NCBI RefSeq assembly: GCF_014645835.1
Contig: NZ_BMMM01000001.1
Location: 917,962 to 981,961 of the forward strand
Direction: 5' to 3'
DNA: 64,000 nucleotides
Source: Streptomyces albiflavescens
GTDB taxonomy: Bacteria; Actinomycetota; Actinomycetes; Streptomycetales; Streptomycetaceae
The notes below the pieces were generated by a model that had not been told where the DNA came from, made no database searches, and was given only the letters and a program-made list of their open reading frames with translations. This document shows, one piece after another, positions 26,465-34,216 of this stretch. A program made the translations under genes and the position numbers. Numbering within the stretch: position 1 is the first letter of the stretch; every line of letters starts with the position of its first letter.

Positions 26465-27139
26465 CTATGACGCGAAGAGACGTACAGGCCACGCCGCGTG
26501 TGCCTCAGCGCTGATCTCCAGCAGCGGAGCCGACGCGGCAGGCAGCGCATCGACCCCGTGGTCGAGGACACTCCGCGCGGCATCCACCGCCTGCCGGGCG
26601 ACGAGATCCAGCGACGGCGCGAGGCGCGCCAGCACCCCCGTCGCATCGAAGGGGTCGAGACTGAGCAACCGCACGGTCGCGGTCGCCGGTGCGCTCACAC
26701 ACTCGTACGCGGAGCAGTACGCGGCGTCATCGGTCCCAAGCCCGGCAGCGCGGACGGCCAGCCCGAGCACCACGGGCTGATGCGCCCCCTTCGGAAACTC
26801 CCGGGCCACCGCGTCGAGTTCCGCCGAAGGCCACGTCGCCCGAGCCGCCCGCATCAACTGCCGCCCGAGCCTGCGCGCAGCGACCCGCAGCGCGGGCGAC
26901 GGCGTACGGGCGTCCGCGGCCGCGTCCAACGCCACCGGATCGACGCCGAGCGCACCCGCCGCGGCGAGCGAGGCCGACACGAGCCCGGCCGTGTGCAACC
27001 GCCCCCGGCAGAACTCTTCCAGACTCGCCGCCCCGGTGATCCGCCCGGCCTTGACCGCCGCCTCAGCCCCGCCGGAGTGGGCATGTCCCCCGGCGGGAAA
27101 GCGGCCGTCGGCCAGGACGAGCAGTGCTGCGCGGGACAT
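26465..27139 (-). CDS. ureF: Urease accessory protein UreF
   Basis: A 224-residue all-helical protein that bridges UreD-urease and UreG, controlling GTPase-driven nickel insertion. Seen: [22 protein letters not shown] at the N-terminus and [25 protein letters not shown] middle (here [15 protein letters not shown]), plus a C-terminal [18 protein letters not shown]. Its ATG overlaps the ureC stop by one base (TGATG). Confidence 0.93.
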   Translation of the reverse strand: MSRAALLVLADGRFPAGGHAHSGGAEAAVKAGRITGAASLEEFCRGRLHTAGLVSASLAAAGALGVDPVALDAAADARTPSPALRVAARRLGRQLMRAARATWPSAELDAVAREFPKGAHQPVVLGLAVRAAGLGTDDAAYCSAYECVSAPATATVRLLSLDPFDATGVLARLAPSLDLVARQAVDAARSVLDHGVDALPAASAPLLEISAEAHAAWPVRLFAS

Positions 27140-28860
27140 CAGAAGAGGAAGTAGCGCTGGGCCATGGGCAGTTCGGCGGCCGGAGTCGCCTCGACGAGCT
27201 CCCCGTCGATGTGCACGGCGAAGCTGTCGGGATCGATCCGCACGTGCGGCCGCGCGTCGTTCTCGCGCATGTCGGCCTTGGTCACCCCACGCGTCGATTC
27301 GATGGCGACGAACCGCTTCCCGAGCGAGAGCCGTTCCGGCAGCCCGTCCTCGATGGCGAGCGGCGCCACGAAGTTGAACGAGTTCGAGGCCGGGGCCCGC
27401 CCGATGGCCCCGTACATCGGCCGGGGCAGAATCGGCTGCGGCGTCGGAATCGAGGCGTTGGCATCGCCCATCTGCGCGTACGCGATCTGTCCGCCCTTGA
27501 TGACGAGATGCGGCTTGACCCCGAAGAACGCGGGCTCCCAGAGCACGAGGTCGGCGAGCTTGCCGGTCTCGACGGAACCGACCTCGCGGGCGAGCCCCTG
27601 GGCGAGCGCCGGGTTGATCGTGTACTTGGCGACATAGCGACGTACGCGATGGTTGTCCGCGCGCCCGTCACCGGGAAGAGCCCCTCGCCGCCGCTTCATC
27701 ACATGTGCCGTCTGCCAGGTCCGCATGATGACCTCGCCGACGCGGCCCATGGCCTGGGAGTCGGACGAGATGATCGAGATGGCGCCGAGGTCGTGCAGGA
27801 TGTCCTCGGCCCCGATCGTGGAGGGCCGGATCCGGGATTCCGCGAAGGCCAGGTCCTCCGGGACGGCCGGGTTCAGGTGGTGACACACCATCAGCATGTC
27901 GAGGTGTTCCTCGGCGGTGTTGACGGTGTAGGGCCGGGTCGGGTTGGTGGAGCTGGGCAGCACGTGCGGCTCGGAGACCACGGACATGATGTCCGGGGCG
28001 TGGCCGCCGCCCGCACCCTCGATGTGGTACGCGTGGATGCCGCGCCCGCCGATCGCGGCGAGCGTGTCACCGACGAAGCCGGCCTCGTTGAGGGTGTCCG
28101 TGTGGATGGCGACCTGAATACCCGTACGGTCGGCCACGGTGAGCGCGGCGTCGATCGCCGCCGGCGTCGAGCCCCAGTCCTCGTGGATCTTCAGGCCGAG
28201 CGCGCCACCCCGGATCTGCGAGTACATCGCGTCGTGCGAGACGGTGTTGCCCTTGCCGAGCAGGCCGAAGTTGAGGGGGTACCCCTCCATCGCTTCCAGC
28301 ATCCGGGCCAGGTGCCAGGGGCCGGGCGTGACGGTGGTCGCCTTGGAGCCCTCTGCGGGACCCGTGCCGCCGCCGACCAGCGTCGTGATCCCGGCGGCGA
28401 GCGCCTCGTCCGCTATCTGCGGACAGATCAGATGGACGTGCGCGTCGATGGCGCCCGCGGTCAGGATCCGCCCGTTGCCCGCGATGACCTCGGTCTCCGG
28501 ACCGATCACCAGGTCGGGGTGCACACCGTCCATGGTGTCCGGGTTTCCCGCCTTGCCGATGCCGGTGATCCGGCCGTCGCGGATGCCGACGTCGGCCTTG
28601 ACGATCCCCCAGTGGTCGATGATCACGACACCCGTGATCACCGTGTCCGGGGTGCCGTCCGCGCGCGTGGCGCGCGCCTGGCCCATGGATTCGCGGATGA
28701 CCTTGCCACCGCCGAACACCGCCTCGTCACCGGCGAGTCCGGGGCCGCCGGAGCGATCCTCCTCGATCTCCACCAGCAGATCGGTGTCGGCGAGCCGGAT
28801 GCGGTCGCCGGTGGTGGGGCCGAACAGATCGGCGTACGCGGCACGCGAGATCTCAGGCAT
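27139..28860 (-). CDS. ureC: Urease subunit alpha
   Basis: The 573-residue catalytic subunit, hydrolysing urea to ammonia and carbamate at a di-nickel centre. Nickel ligands are visible: His141 and His143 in [10 protein letters not shown], the carbamylated Lys224 and His226 in GLKIHEDWG, and His/Asp in CHHLNP and [13 protein letters not shown] (Asp~367). The flap His is in CHHL and the signature in [19 protein letters not shown]. The start is [15 protein letters not shown], overlapping ureB by 8 bases, as is usual in actinobacterial urease operons. Confidence 0.97.
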   Translation of the reverse strand: MPEISRAAYADLFGPTTGDRIRLADTDLLVEIEEDRSGGPGLAGDEAVFGGGKVIRESMGQARATRADGTPDTVITGVVIIDHWGIVKADVGIRDGRITGIGKAGNPDTMDGVHPDLVIGPETEVIAGNGRILTAGAIDAHVHLICPQIADEALAAGITTLVGGGTGPAEGSKATTVTPGPWHLARMLEAMEGYPLNFGLLGKGNTVSHDAMYSQIRGGALGLKIHEDWGSTPAAIDAALTVADRTGIQVAIHTDTLNEAGFVGDTLAAIGGRGIHAYHIEGAGGGHAPDIMSVVSEPHVLPSSTNPTRPYTVNTAEEHLDMLMVCHHLNPAVPEDLAFAESRIRPSTIGAEDILHDLGAISIISSDSQAMGRVGEVIMRTWQTAHVMKRRRGALPGDGRADNHRVRRYVAKYTINPALAQGLAREVGSVETGKLADLVLWEPAFFGVKPHLVIKGGQIAYAQMGDANASIPTPQPILPRPMYGAIGRAPASNSFNFVAPLAIEDGLPERLSLGKRFVAIESTRGVTKADMRENDARPHVRIDPDSFAVHIDGELVEATPAAELPMAQRYFLF

Positions 28861-29164
28861 CGAGGGCACCTCCAATCTCACCGCGCAGTCCGGGCACGAC
28901 ACGGGCGCCGGCGAGCGGAACGAGTTCGACATCGACGGGGATCCCCGGCTCGAAGCGCACGGCGGTGCCGGCGGCGACGTTCAGCCGCTTGCCGCGCGCG
29001 GCGGCACGGTCGAACTCCAGTCCGGGGTTGGCCTCGGCGAAGTGGTAGTGGGAGCCGACCTGGACGGGCCGGTCGGCGGCGTTGAGGACGGTTAGCCGGG
29101 TGACCTCGCGGCCTTCGTTGAAGACGACGGGTCCGTCGGCGAACAGGATCTCTCCGGGAATCAC
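28853..29164 (-). CDS. ureB: Urease subunit beta
   Basis: A 103-residue structural subunit. Seen: [20 protein letters not shown], the [20 protein letters not shown] signature and [10 protein letters not shown]. The GTG start gives the conserved (M)IPGEI beginning. It overlaps ureC by 8 bases and starts 16 bases after the ureA stop. The gene stands separate from ureA, the typical arrangement outside Helicobacter. Confidence 0.95.
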   Translation of the reverse strand: MIPGEILFADGPVVFNEGREVTRLTVLNAADRPVQVGSHYHFAEANPGLEFDRAAARGKRLNVAAGTAVRFEPGIPVDVELVPLAGARVVPGLRGEIGGALDA

Positions 29165-29180
29165 GGCTCGCGCTCCCCCG

Positions 29181-29483
29181 TCAGACGATCGGGTCGTGGA
29201 CGGTGACGAGCTTGGTGCCGTCGGGGAACGTCGCCTCGACCTGGACGTCATGGATCATCTCGGGGATGCCCTCCATGACGTCGTCCCGGGTGAGGATCTT
29301 GCGTCCGGAGGACATCAGCTCGGCGACGGTACGGCCGTCACGCGCGCCTTCGAGGATGTGCGAGGTGATGAGGGCAATGGCCTCGGGGTGGTTCAGTTGC
29401 AGCCCGCGGGCCCGCCGCTTCTCGGCCACGTCGGCGGCCACATGAATGAGCAGCCTCTCCTGCTCGTGCGGGGTCAGTTGCAC
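29181..29483 (-). CDS. ureA: Urease subunit gamma
   Basis: A 100-residue structural subunit, the canonical length. Seen: (M)[43 protein letters not shown] and [21 protein letters not shown] (here [11 protein letters not shown]). The frame is open 19 codons further upstream, but GTG at 29483 is chosen because GAGGTGGG lies about 8 bases before it and all homologues begin here. It is the first gene of the operon; the promoter should lie in 29484-29615. Confidence 0.95.
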   Translation of the reverse strand: MQLTPHEQERLLIHVAADVAEKRRARGLQLNHPEAIALITSHILEGARDGRTVAELMSSGRKILTRDDVMEGIPEMIHDVQVEATFPDGTKLVTVHDPIV

Positions 29484-29615
29484 GGCGTCCCACCTCACAT
29501 CCTCGCTCCGGACCGTGCGGGGCCCGGTGGCCGAAGCCACCGAAAACCCCTGGTGGCATGGATGCGCACGGTAGTTGGCCGGAGTTTCGAGGACGTTAAC
29601 CAGCCCCTGGTCCCT

Positions 29616-29924
29616 TCACGGCCGCACGGTGGACTCCCCCATGCCCATCAGGGCCCGCAGAGCGTCCCTGAGGACCACCGCCGAGGAGGCGCCGAAGACG
29701 GCCGTCCGCGCCGCGGACCCCTGCGCGAGCGCGATCACCGTGCGCGCCATGGCGTCGGCGCGGGCGTCCTCGGGCATCAGCCCCGCCGCCTTGTAGTTCT
29801 CGACGAGTTTCGCCCAGGCGGCGCGCGCCTTGTCGTACCCCGCGGTCGTCAGGGCCGACAGTTCGTCGTTGCGCAGGGCCTCGGTCCACACCTGGATCAT
29901 CAGCCGGGGGAACACCCCTTCGCC
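29616..29924 (-). pseudogene. TetR-family regulator, C-terminal remnant
   Basis: About 100 residues match the C-terminal ligand-binding part of TetR regulators (PRLMIQVWTEALRNDELSAL, then KARAAWAKLVENYKAAGLMPEDARADAMARTVIALAQG). The DNA-binding half is missing: upstream of residue ~48 of the open frame the sequence is Arg/Trp-rich noise, and no helix-turn-helix is found in any frame of the next 400 bases. It is therefore a truncated gene, probably cut by a deletion, lying just in front of the urease promoter. Confidence 0.7.
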
Positions 29925-30333
29925 GTTGTCCAGCCTGCCTGGCCCTACCTCTCTCCATGGTCGCCGTGATCGCCCGCGACGCCATCGAGCACCGGACCGT
30001 ATACGGCGCGGTCGTCGCCACCGCACAGGGACCCAAGCCGTTGACCGGCTCCACCACGAGCCCACCCGTCGCCCAGCTGCTCCAGCAGGCAGTGGCCCGG
30101 CGGGCCGGCGGTCGGCCCTGGCCGGGGCCGCGGGCGCGTCACTGCCGCGCTCGGTGTCGTACTTCGACGGCGCCGCCGCGATCCGACCTGCGCCGTCCCT
30201 GACCTGGCGGCCGGCTCACCAGGGCGAACTCCCGCTCGGCGCCCGCCTCCGTGGTGGCGGACGGCGTCTCTTTGTTCCGCCGTTCCCGGTCGACGTTTCC
30301 GATCCTCTATGTCTGTGGTGAACCGCCTTGCGC
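29925..30333. other. Gene-free scar between TetR remnant and MITE
   Basis: Around 410 bases with short frames on both strands but no recognisable product. A plus-strand stretch at 29957-30060 (VAVIARDAIEHRTVYGAVVA) looks like a protein fragment with no clear family. It is probably debris from the same rearrangement that cut the TetR gene. Confidence 0.5.
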
Positions 30334-30337
30334 CTAG

Positions 30338-30508
30338 GGCCTGTCGTCACATTCCCGTCGTCGCCCGAAGGGCGGCCCCGCGGCGTCTGGTGCGTGCTCT
30401 CGGCGTGCCGAGCGGAAGTCCTCGTACTGGACGTACTTGGGCTTTCGCACGGTGCGGCGAGAGTGCGTGCCAGGCGTCGCGGGGCAGACGGGAATGTGAC
30501 GACAGGCC
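30338..30508 (-). mobile_element. MITE-like element, copy A (171 bp, CTAG duplication)
   Basis: A 171-bp element with perfect 22-bp terminal inverted repeats beginning GGCCTGTCGTCACATTCC, flanked by CTAG on both sides (30334-30337 and 30509-30512). It has no transposase. The reverse complement of copy B (48039-48209) matches it at 167 of 171 positions by my count. The inner halves are also imperfectly self-complementary. CTAG duplication is typical of IS5-type transposition. The right CTAG supplies the TAG stop of the antitoxin gene. Confidence 0.88.
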
Positions 30509-30787
30509 CTAGGAGGCGTTGGGCCCCCGGTGCTCCGCGGCGATGCCGAACCGCTGTCGCTCGCGCGGCGCGGACGCGACCTCGCGGACGCTGGAGAGGG
30601 AACTGATCACCTGCTCGTCCGCGGGGTCCTGGAGTTCTTCGAGGCGTTCCAGGTCGGCGGCGGAGACCAGGGCGACGAGGGGCTTCCCGTGCCGCGTCAC
30701 AACGACGCGCTCACCGCCGTACACCACGCGGTTGATCAGATCGGCGAGCTCAGCCCTGGCTTGCGTCACCGGAATCTCGTAGGCCAT
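30509..30787 (-). CDS. Phd/YefM-family antitoxin (no toxin adjacent)
   Basis: A 92-residue antitoxin. The Phd/YefM N-terminal DNA-binding fold is clear in MAYEIPVTQARAELADLINRVVYGGERVVVTRHGKPLVALVSAADLERLEEL; the C-terminal tail would neutralise a RelE/YoeB or Doc toxin. No toxin gene follows: the next bases are MITE copy A, whose flanking CTAG contains the TAG stop. The gene is divergent from clpP, sharing a 167-base control region with a TGTACA site. ATG at 30787 gives the canonical start. It is an orphan, or the toxin was lost. Confidence 0.9.
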   Translation of the reverse strand: MAYEIPVTQARAELADLINRVVYGGERVVVTRHGKPLVALVSAADLERLEELQDPADEQVISSLSSVREVASAPRERQRFGIAAEHRGPNAS

Positions 30788-30913
30788 GTCCTCCAGCTTA
30801 GACCGGCCCCCGACACCCCTCGCAGAGCGGACGATCTCGTTCGGATCCGCCACATCTCCCCCTGCGGCGCATTTCGCTGTCAGCGAGGGCACCCCCACGG
30901 AGAGCGTACGTCC

Positions 30914-30930
30914 TGTACATTTTTTACAGA
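30914..30930. promoter_or_regulatory. AT-rich inverted repeat with TGTACA core
   Basis: CTGTACA-TTT-TTTACAG is a 7-3-7 dyad with one mismatch in the divergent region between the Phd/YefM gene and clpP, 24 bases before the clpP start. TGTACA cores are the recognition element of YefM-type antitoxins (established for E. coli and Streptomyces YefM-YoeB). It is a candidate operator controlling both genes; it overlaps where a clpP promoter would be. Confidence 0.55.
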
Positions 30931-30954
30931 TGTCGATCAGAGGAGGCACGTGCC

Positions 30955-31590
30955 ATGGAGAGCCCGTCCGCCCGCTACGTCCTGCCCGAGTTCACCGAAC
31001 GGACCAGCGCGGGGCACCGGACCCTGGATCCGTACTCGAAGCTGCTCGACGAACGGATCGTGTTCCTCGGGACGCCGATCGACGACACGTCGGCGAATGA
31101 CGTGATGGCCCAGTTCATGCACCTCGAGTACCTGGCCCCGGACCAGGACATCTCGCTGTACATCAACTCTCCCGGCGGCTCGTTCAGCGCGATGTCGGCG
31201 GTGTACGACACGATGCAGTTCGTCACCTGCGACGTGGAGACGGTCTGCCTGGGGCAGGCGGCGTCGGCCGCCGCCGTGCTGCTGGCCGGCGGTACACCGG
31301 GCAAGCGGCTCGCGCTGCCGGGTGCCCGCGTGCTCATCCACCAGCCGTCGATCCCCGAACCGATCCAGGGTCAGGCGAGCGATCTCACCATCCAGGCCGA
31401 GGAGTTGGTACGCACCCGGAGGCTGCTCGAGGAGATGCTCGTACGGCACACGGGGCAGAGTCCGGAGCGAGTCGCCGCGGACATCGAGCGGGACAAGATC
31501 CTGGACGCGCCGGCGGCGGTGGCGTACGGACTGATCGACCGGATCATCCCGAGCCGCAAGGCCTCGCGCACCACGCCCGGCTCCAGGTGA
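30955..31590 (+). CDS. clpP: ATP-dependent Clp protease proteolytic subunit
   Basis: A 211-residue ClpP subunit of the barrel protease that degrades unfolded or tagged proteins with ClpX/ClpC. Catalytic Ser104 is in [12 protein letters not shown], His129 in RVLIHQPS, and the Asp in ERDKILDA. The oxyanion glycines are in [10 protein letters not shown]. The Ser motif reads AASAAA rather than the usual AASMGA. AGGAGG precedes ATG. Streptomyces have several ClpP paralogues; this copy is not beside clpX, so it is an accessory ClpP. A small gene follows after 7 bases. Confidence 0.93.
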   Translation: MESPSARYVLPEFTERTSAGHRTLDPYSKLLDERIVFLGTPIDDTSANDVMAQFMHLEYLAPDQDISLYINSPGGSFSAMSAVYDTMQFVTCDVETVCLGQAASAAAVLLAGGTPGKRLALPGARVLIHQPSIPEPIQGQASDLTIQAEELVRTRRLLEEMLVRHTGQSPERVAADIERDKILDAPAAVAYGLIDRIIPSRKASRTTPGSR

Positions 31591-31597
31591 TCGCCCG

Positions 31598-31903
31598 ATG
31601 ATCCCCGACCTGCCCCCGCTGCCCGCGCTGACCCGCGCCGAGGCCGAGTTGATCGACCGTTACCTCGACGTGGTCGATCTGGTCGGACGCATCAACCCCG
31701 CCCGCCCCGGGGACACCTACCGCGGCCTGAGGGCCGCTCAGGCGCTGGTCGGCAAGGCGACGGCACTGCGTGACGCCCTCGCGCTGATGCACCAGCGGGG
31801 CGAGAGCGAGGTGCACGCCCCGACCCTGGCGCAAGCCCTGCGCGTCCTCGACGGCGAACGGCGGGCGGCCCGGGTCACCCTGCCACCCGACTCCGGCAGT
31901 TGA
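31598..31903 (+). CDS. Conserved small protein of unknown function
   Basis: A 101-residue, largely helical soluble protein rich in Ala, Leu and Arg, starting MIPDLPPLPALTRAEAELIDRYLD. It begins 7 bases after clpP and is probably co-transcribed. There is no signal peptide, membrane segment or motif I can name. Its place suggests a role tied to this ClpP, such as an adaptor, but that is only context. Confidence 0.75.
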   Translation: MIPDLPPLPALTRAEAELIDRYLDVVDLVGRINPARPGDTYRGLRAAQALVGKATALRDALALMHQRGESEVHAPTLAQALRVLDGERRAARVTLPPDSGS

Positions 31904-32270
31904 CGCAGGGACACCCGGGCCGCGGTGCGCGTCGCGACGCGAAGCGTCCGGCCCGGGTTTCAAACGGACCGAATGATGTACCCCCCGATGGAGTAGACAC
32001 CGGTCCTTTCAAGAGCGCGCAAAAGTTGCGCAACGCGCGTAGCTCAGAGGCGGAATGAACCCCTCCATCGCAGGTACGAGCGTGGTCGACTTCCTCAACA
32101 CCCCCTCGAACGGAGGGGTGTCCACCCGAACGGGTGAGTGGTGAGTAACCCCACAAACCACCGATTCAGCTCGGTATTTCCGTCACTCATGAGTGAAGAT
32201 CCCTTCCGACGACAAGCCCCCGCCACAACGGCGGGGCGGTCCGGGCGGACGCCGAGTCCTGCCGCTGCCC
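31904..32270 (+). other. Leader region upstream of the c-di-AMP riboswitch
   Basis: No gene. It contains TTGCGCAA (32030-32037), a hairpin with ACCCCCTC/GAGGGGT arms (32100-32120), CACCCG-AA-CGGGTG (32123-32136), the palindrome CACTCATGAGTG (32184-32195) and CCCCGCC-ACAAC-GGCGGGG (32218-32236). These mark an unusually structured long 5' leader or promoter region for the wall hydrolase gene. The transcription start cannot be fixed. Confidence 0.5.
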
Positions 32271-32410
32271 GGATGACCGGTCGACAGAAGTGGATCGGCA
32301 GGAGTGGAGGACCCAGCACGACGGGCCGCCGGAGAGATCCGGGCGGTCCTTGGGGTGAAGCCGCTTACGCGGCCGGGCTACTTCGCCAGCCCGAATCCGA
32401 CAGGTCATCC
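32271..32410 (+). promoter_or_regulatory. c-di-AMP riboswitch (ydaO/yuaA type)
   Basis: P1 is formed by GGATGACC (32271-32278) and GGTCATCC (32403-32410). Conserved aptamer blocks are in order: GGAGTGGAGGACCCA, GGGGTGAAGCCGC and GGGCTACTTCGCCAGCCC followed by GAATCCGACAGG. These match the ydaO class, which binds c-di-AMP and turns off wall-hydrolase genes in actinobacteria such as rpfA and NlpC/P60. It lies 28 bases before the NlpC/P60 start, so the expression platform must be in that short gap or act by early termination. Confidence 0.92.
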
Positions 32411-32438
32411 TTCACAGGCGGCTGACGAAGGGTTGCGC

Positions 32439-32912
32439 ATGACTGCGCTCAATCGTGTCCCGTCGCTGTGGACCAGGGCCGGTACGGCCTCGGCCCTCAC
32501 CATCGCCGCCGTGGGCGGCAGCCTCGTGGTCCCGGGCGTCGCACCCGACGCCGAGGCGGCCACTCTTGCGGCGAAGGCACTGCAGATCGCGGCCTCCAAG
32601 AAGGGGTCCCCGTACCAGTGGGGCGCCGCGGGGCCGCGCCGCTTCGACTGCTCCGGGCTCACGCTCTACTCGTTCAAGAAGGCGGGCAAGAAACTGCCTC
32701 GTACGGCCGCGGCGCAGTACAACAAGACGCATCACATCTCCGCCTCGCACCGCAAGGCCGGAGACCTCGTGTTCTTCCACTCGGGCCGGTACGTGTACCA
32801 CGTCGGCATCTACGCCGGGAAGGGAAAGATCTGGCACTCCCCGAAGACCGGGGAGGTCGTGAAGCTCCAGAAGATCTGGACGAAGAGCGTCTGGTACGGC
32901 CGAGTCAGCTGA
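32439..32912 (+). CDS. Secreted NlpC/P60 cell-wall hydrolase
   Basis: A 157-residue exported endopeptidase that cleaves peptidoglycan stem peptides. The signal peptide spans about residues 1-40, ending AEAA. The NlpC/P60 domain has Cys in RFDCSGLTLYSF, His in YHVGIYAGKGKIWHS and typical GDLVFFHSG. There is no wall-binding repeat, so this is a minimal enzyme. Its c-di-AMP riboswitch couples expression to turgor and potassium signalling. ATG 32439 starts the signal peptide; codons before it lie in the riboswitch. Confidence 0.93.
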   Translation: MTALNRVPSLWTRAGTASALTIAAVGGSLVVPGVAPDAEAATLAAKALQIAASKKGSPYQWGAAGPRRFDCSGLTLYSFKKAGKKLPRTAAAQYNKTHHISASHRKAGDLVFFHSGRYVYHVGIYAGKGKIWHSPKTGEVVKLQKIWTKSVWYGRVS

Positions 32913-32917
32913 CCCGG

Positions 32918-32956
32918 CCGAGGGGGTGACGGCGCGCGCCGCCGTCACCCCCTCGG
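32918..32956. terminator. Strong hairpin after NlpC/P60 gene
   Basis: A perfect 16-bp stem, CCGAGGGGGTGACGGC (32918-32933) with its complement at 32941-32956, loop of 7 bases. It lies 5 bases after the stop. Confidence 0.88.
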
Positions 32957-32992
32957 TGCGTGAAAGCGGGCGGAACCGGTTACTCGTGCACC

Positions 32993-33511
32993 ATGGCCGA
33001 GCATCCTCACCCCGAGGCACGTGACGAGACGCCCCTCGAACGAGCGGACCGCAATTTCTCGGAACTGCTCCAAGAGCTGCGCGTCGTCCAGACCGGGGTA
33101 CAGATCCTCTTCGCCTTCCTGCTGACCCTGGCCTTCACCCCGCGCTTCCCGTCCCTCGACACCGTGCAGCGCGCCGTCTACGTCACCACACTGCTGCTCT
33201 CGATGCTGGCCGCCGCCCTGTTCACGGCCCCTGCCGCCCTGCACCGGGCGCTGTTCCAGCACAACGTGAAGCGCGTCATCGTGCGGGTCTCATCGCGGCT
33301 CGCCCACATCGGTCTGTACGTGCTGATGCTGGCGTTCACCGGTTCGGTGCTCCTCGTCGTGGACGTGGCCCTGGGGCGCGGCGCGGGCATCGCCGCAGGA
33401 GCGGGCACGCTGGTCGTCTGCCTGGGGCTGTGGGGCCTGCTTCCCCGGCTGGTGCAGCGTGGCGTCAGCCCCTCAGAGGTTCGAGCAGAAGCACCAGACC
33501 GAGCACCGTGA
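32993..33511 (+). CDS. DUF6328-type membrane protein
   Basis: A 172-residue protein with four hydrophobic segments and an acidic N-terminus (DETPLERADRNFSELLQELRVVQTGVQILFAFLL). I recognise the LLQELRVVQTGVQILFAFLL motif as that of the streptomycete DUF6328 family; function unknown. ATG at 32993 is preferred to the earlier in-frame start inside the terminator arm. Its end overlaps the convergent LysE gene by 47 bases. Confidence 0.8.
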   Translation: MAEHPHPEARDETPLERADRNFSELLQELRVVQTGVQILFAFLLTLAFTPRFPSLDTVQRAVYVTTLLLSMLAAALFTAPAALHRALFQHNVKRVIVRVSSRLAHIGLYVLMLAFTGSVLLVVDVALGRGAGIAAGAGTLVVCLGLWGLLPRLVQRGVSPSEVRAEAPDRAP

Positions 33512-34088
33512 GCGCGGTGCCGGTGACCGCCTCGACGGCCCGGGCGGCACTCGGCCTGCGCAGCCACCGGCCGAGCCGGTCCACCAGGAGGGCCACCGCG
33601 GGGAACCACACCAGGGCGAGGACGACCACGATCAGCGCCAACAGCAGGGTCCGGGGCATCGCGGGGCTGCCCGCGGGCACGAACTGCGGCAGCAGGCTGA
33701 GGAAGGTGATCGGCGCCTTCGGATTGAGCGCGTTGGTGACGAAGCCCTGGCGCAGCGGGCGTGCGTCGGACGGCGCCTCGTCGGGAACCGCCTGGCGCGG
33801 CCGTCCCAGCGACCGCAGTGTCCGTACGCCGAGGTACAGCACATAGGCGCCGCCGAGCAGCTGCAGCGCCCGGAACAGCCCGGGTACGGCGGTGAGGACC
33901 GCGGCGACCCCGGCGACGGCGAGCGCCGTGTGCAGCAGCAGCCCACCCGTGATCCCGAGCGCGCACGCGACTCCGGCCCGGCGTGAGGCCAGGGCATTGC
34001 GTACGACGACGGTCAAGTCCGCGCCCGGCATCGCGACCATGCCGGCCGCGACCCCCGTGAAGGCGATGAGCTGTGCGTCCATGAGCAC
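33465..34088 (-). CDS. LysE/RhtB family amino-acid exporter
   Basis: A 207-residue inner-membrane exporter with six helices. Seen: the family start AFTGVAAGMVAMPGADLTVVVRNAL, GVTNALNPKAPITFLSLLPQFV-like NALNPKAPITFLSLLPQFV and the C-terminal VTGTALTVLGLVLLLEP. GTG at 34088 is chosen because GGAGG lies 7 bases upstream; an in-frame ATG follows two codons later. A LysR gene diverges from it and is its likely regulator. The exported amino acid is not readable. Confidence 0.9.
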   Translation of the reverse strand: MLMDAQLIAFTGVAAGMVAMPGADLTVVVRNALASRRAGVACALGITGGLLLHTALAVAGVAAVLTAVPGLFRALQLLGGAYVLYLGVRTLRSLGRPRQAVPDEAPSDARPLRQGFVTNALNPKAPITFLSLLPQFVPAGSPAMPRTLLLALIVVVLALVWFPAVALLVDRLGRWLRRPSAARAVEAVTGTALTVLGLVLLLEPLRG

Positions 34089-34216
34089 CAGACTGCCTCC
34101 GCCGGGCCTTCAGCAGGTATGTCGAATATCCTGGGTGAGCCTTAAGCAATCGTTTAGACCCAAGGACTCGAGGGAGCCCAGAGCCTGGGGGGAGCCCAGG
34201 CAGCGGGAGGGGCACG

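Noticed and set aside
30309..30512. 67-codon frame through MITE copy A (and a similar 61-codon frame in copy B)
   Set aside because: Same peptide in both copies simply because the DNA is the same element; basic, low complexity, no ribosome site, no transposase motif.
30509..30787. Complete toxin-antitoxin system at the Phd/YefM gene
   Set aside because: No RelE, YoeB or Doc frame follows on the minus strand; the next sequence is the MITE and debris.
32036..32110. tRNA-like start GCGCGTAGCTCAGAGG
   Set aside because: No T-loop (GGTTCGA), no paired acceptor end and no CCA; the rest folds into unrelated hairpins.
32993..34088. 47-base overlap of the DUF6328 and LysE genes as evidence for a wrong frame
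   Set aside because: Both frames show proper family motifs up to their ends; a convergent overlap is tolerated.
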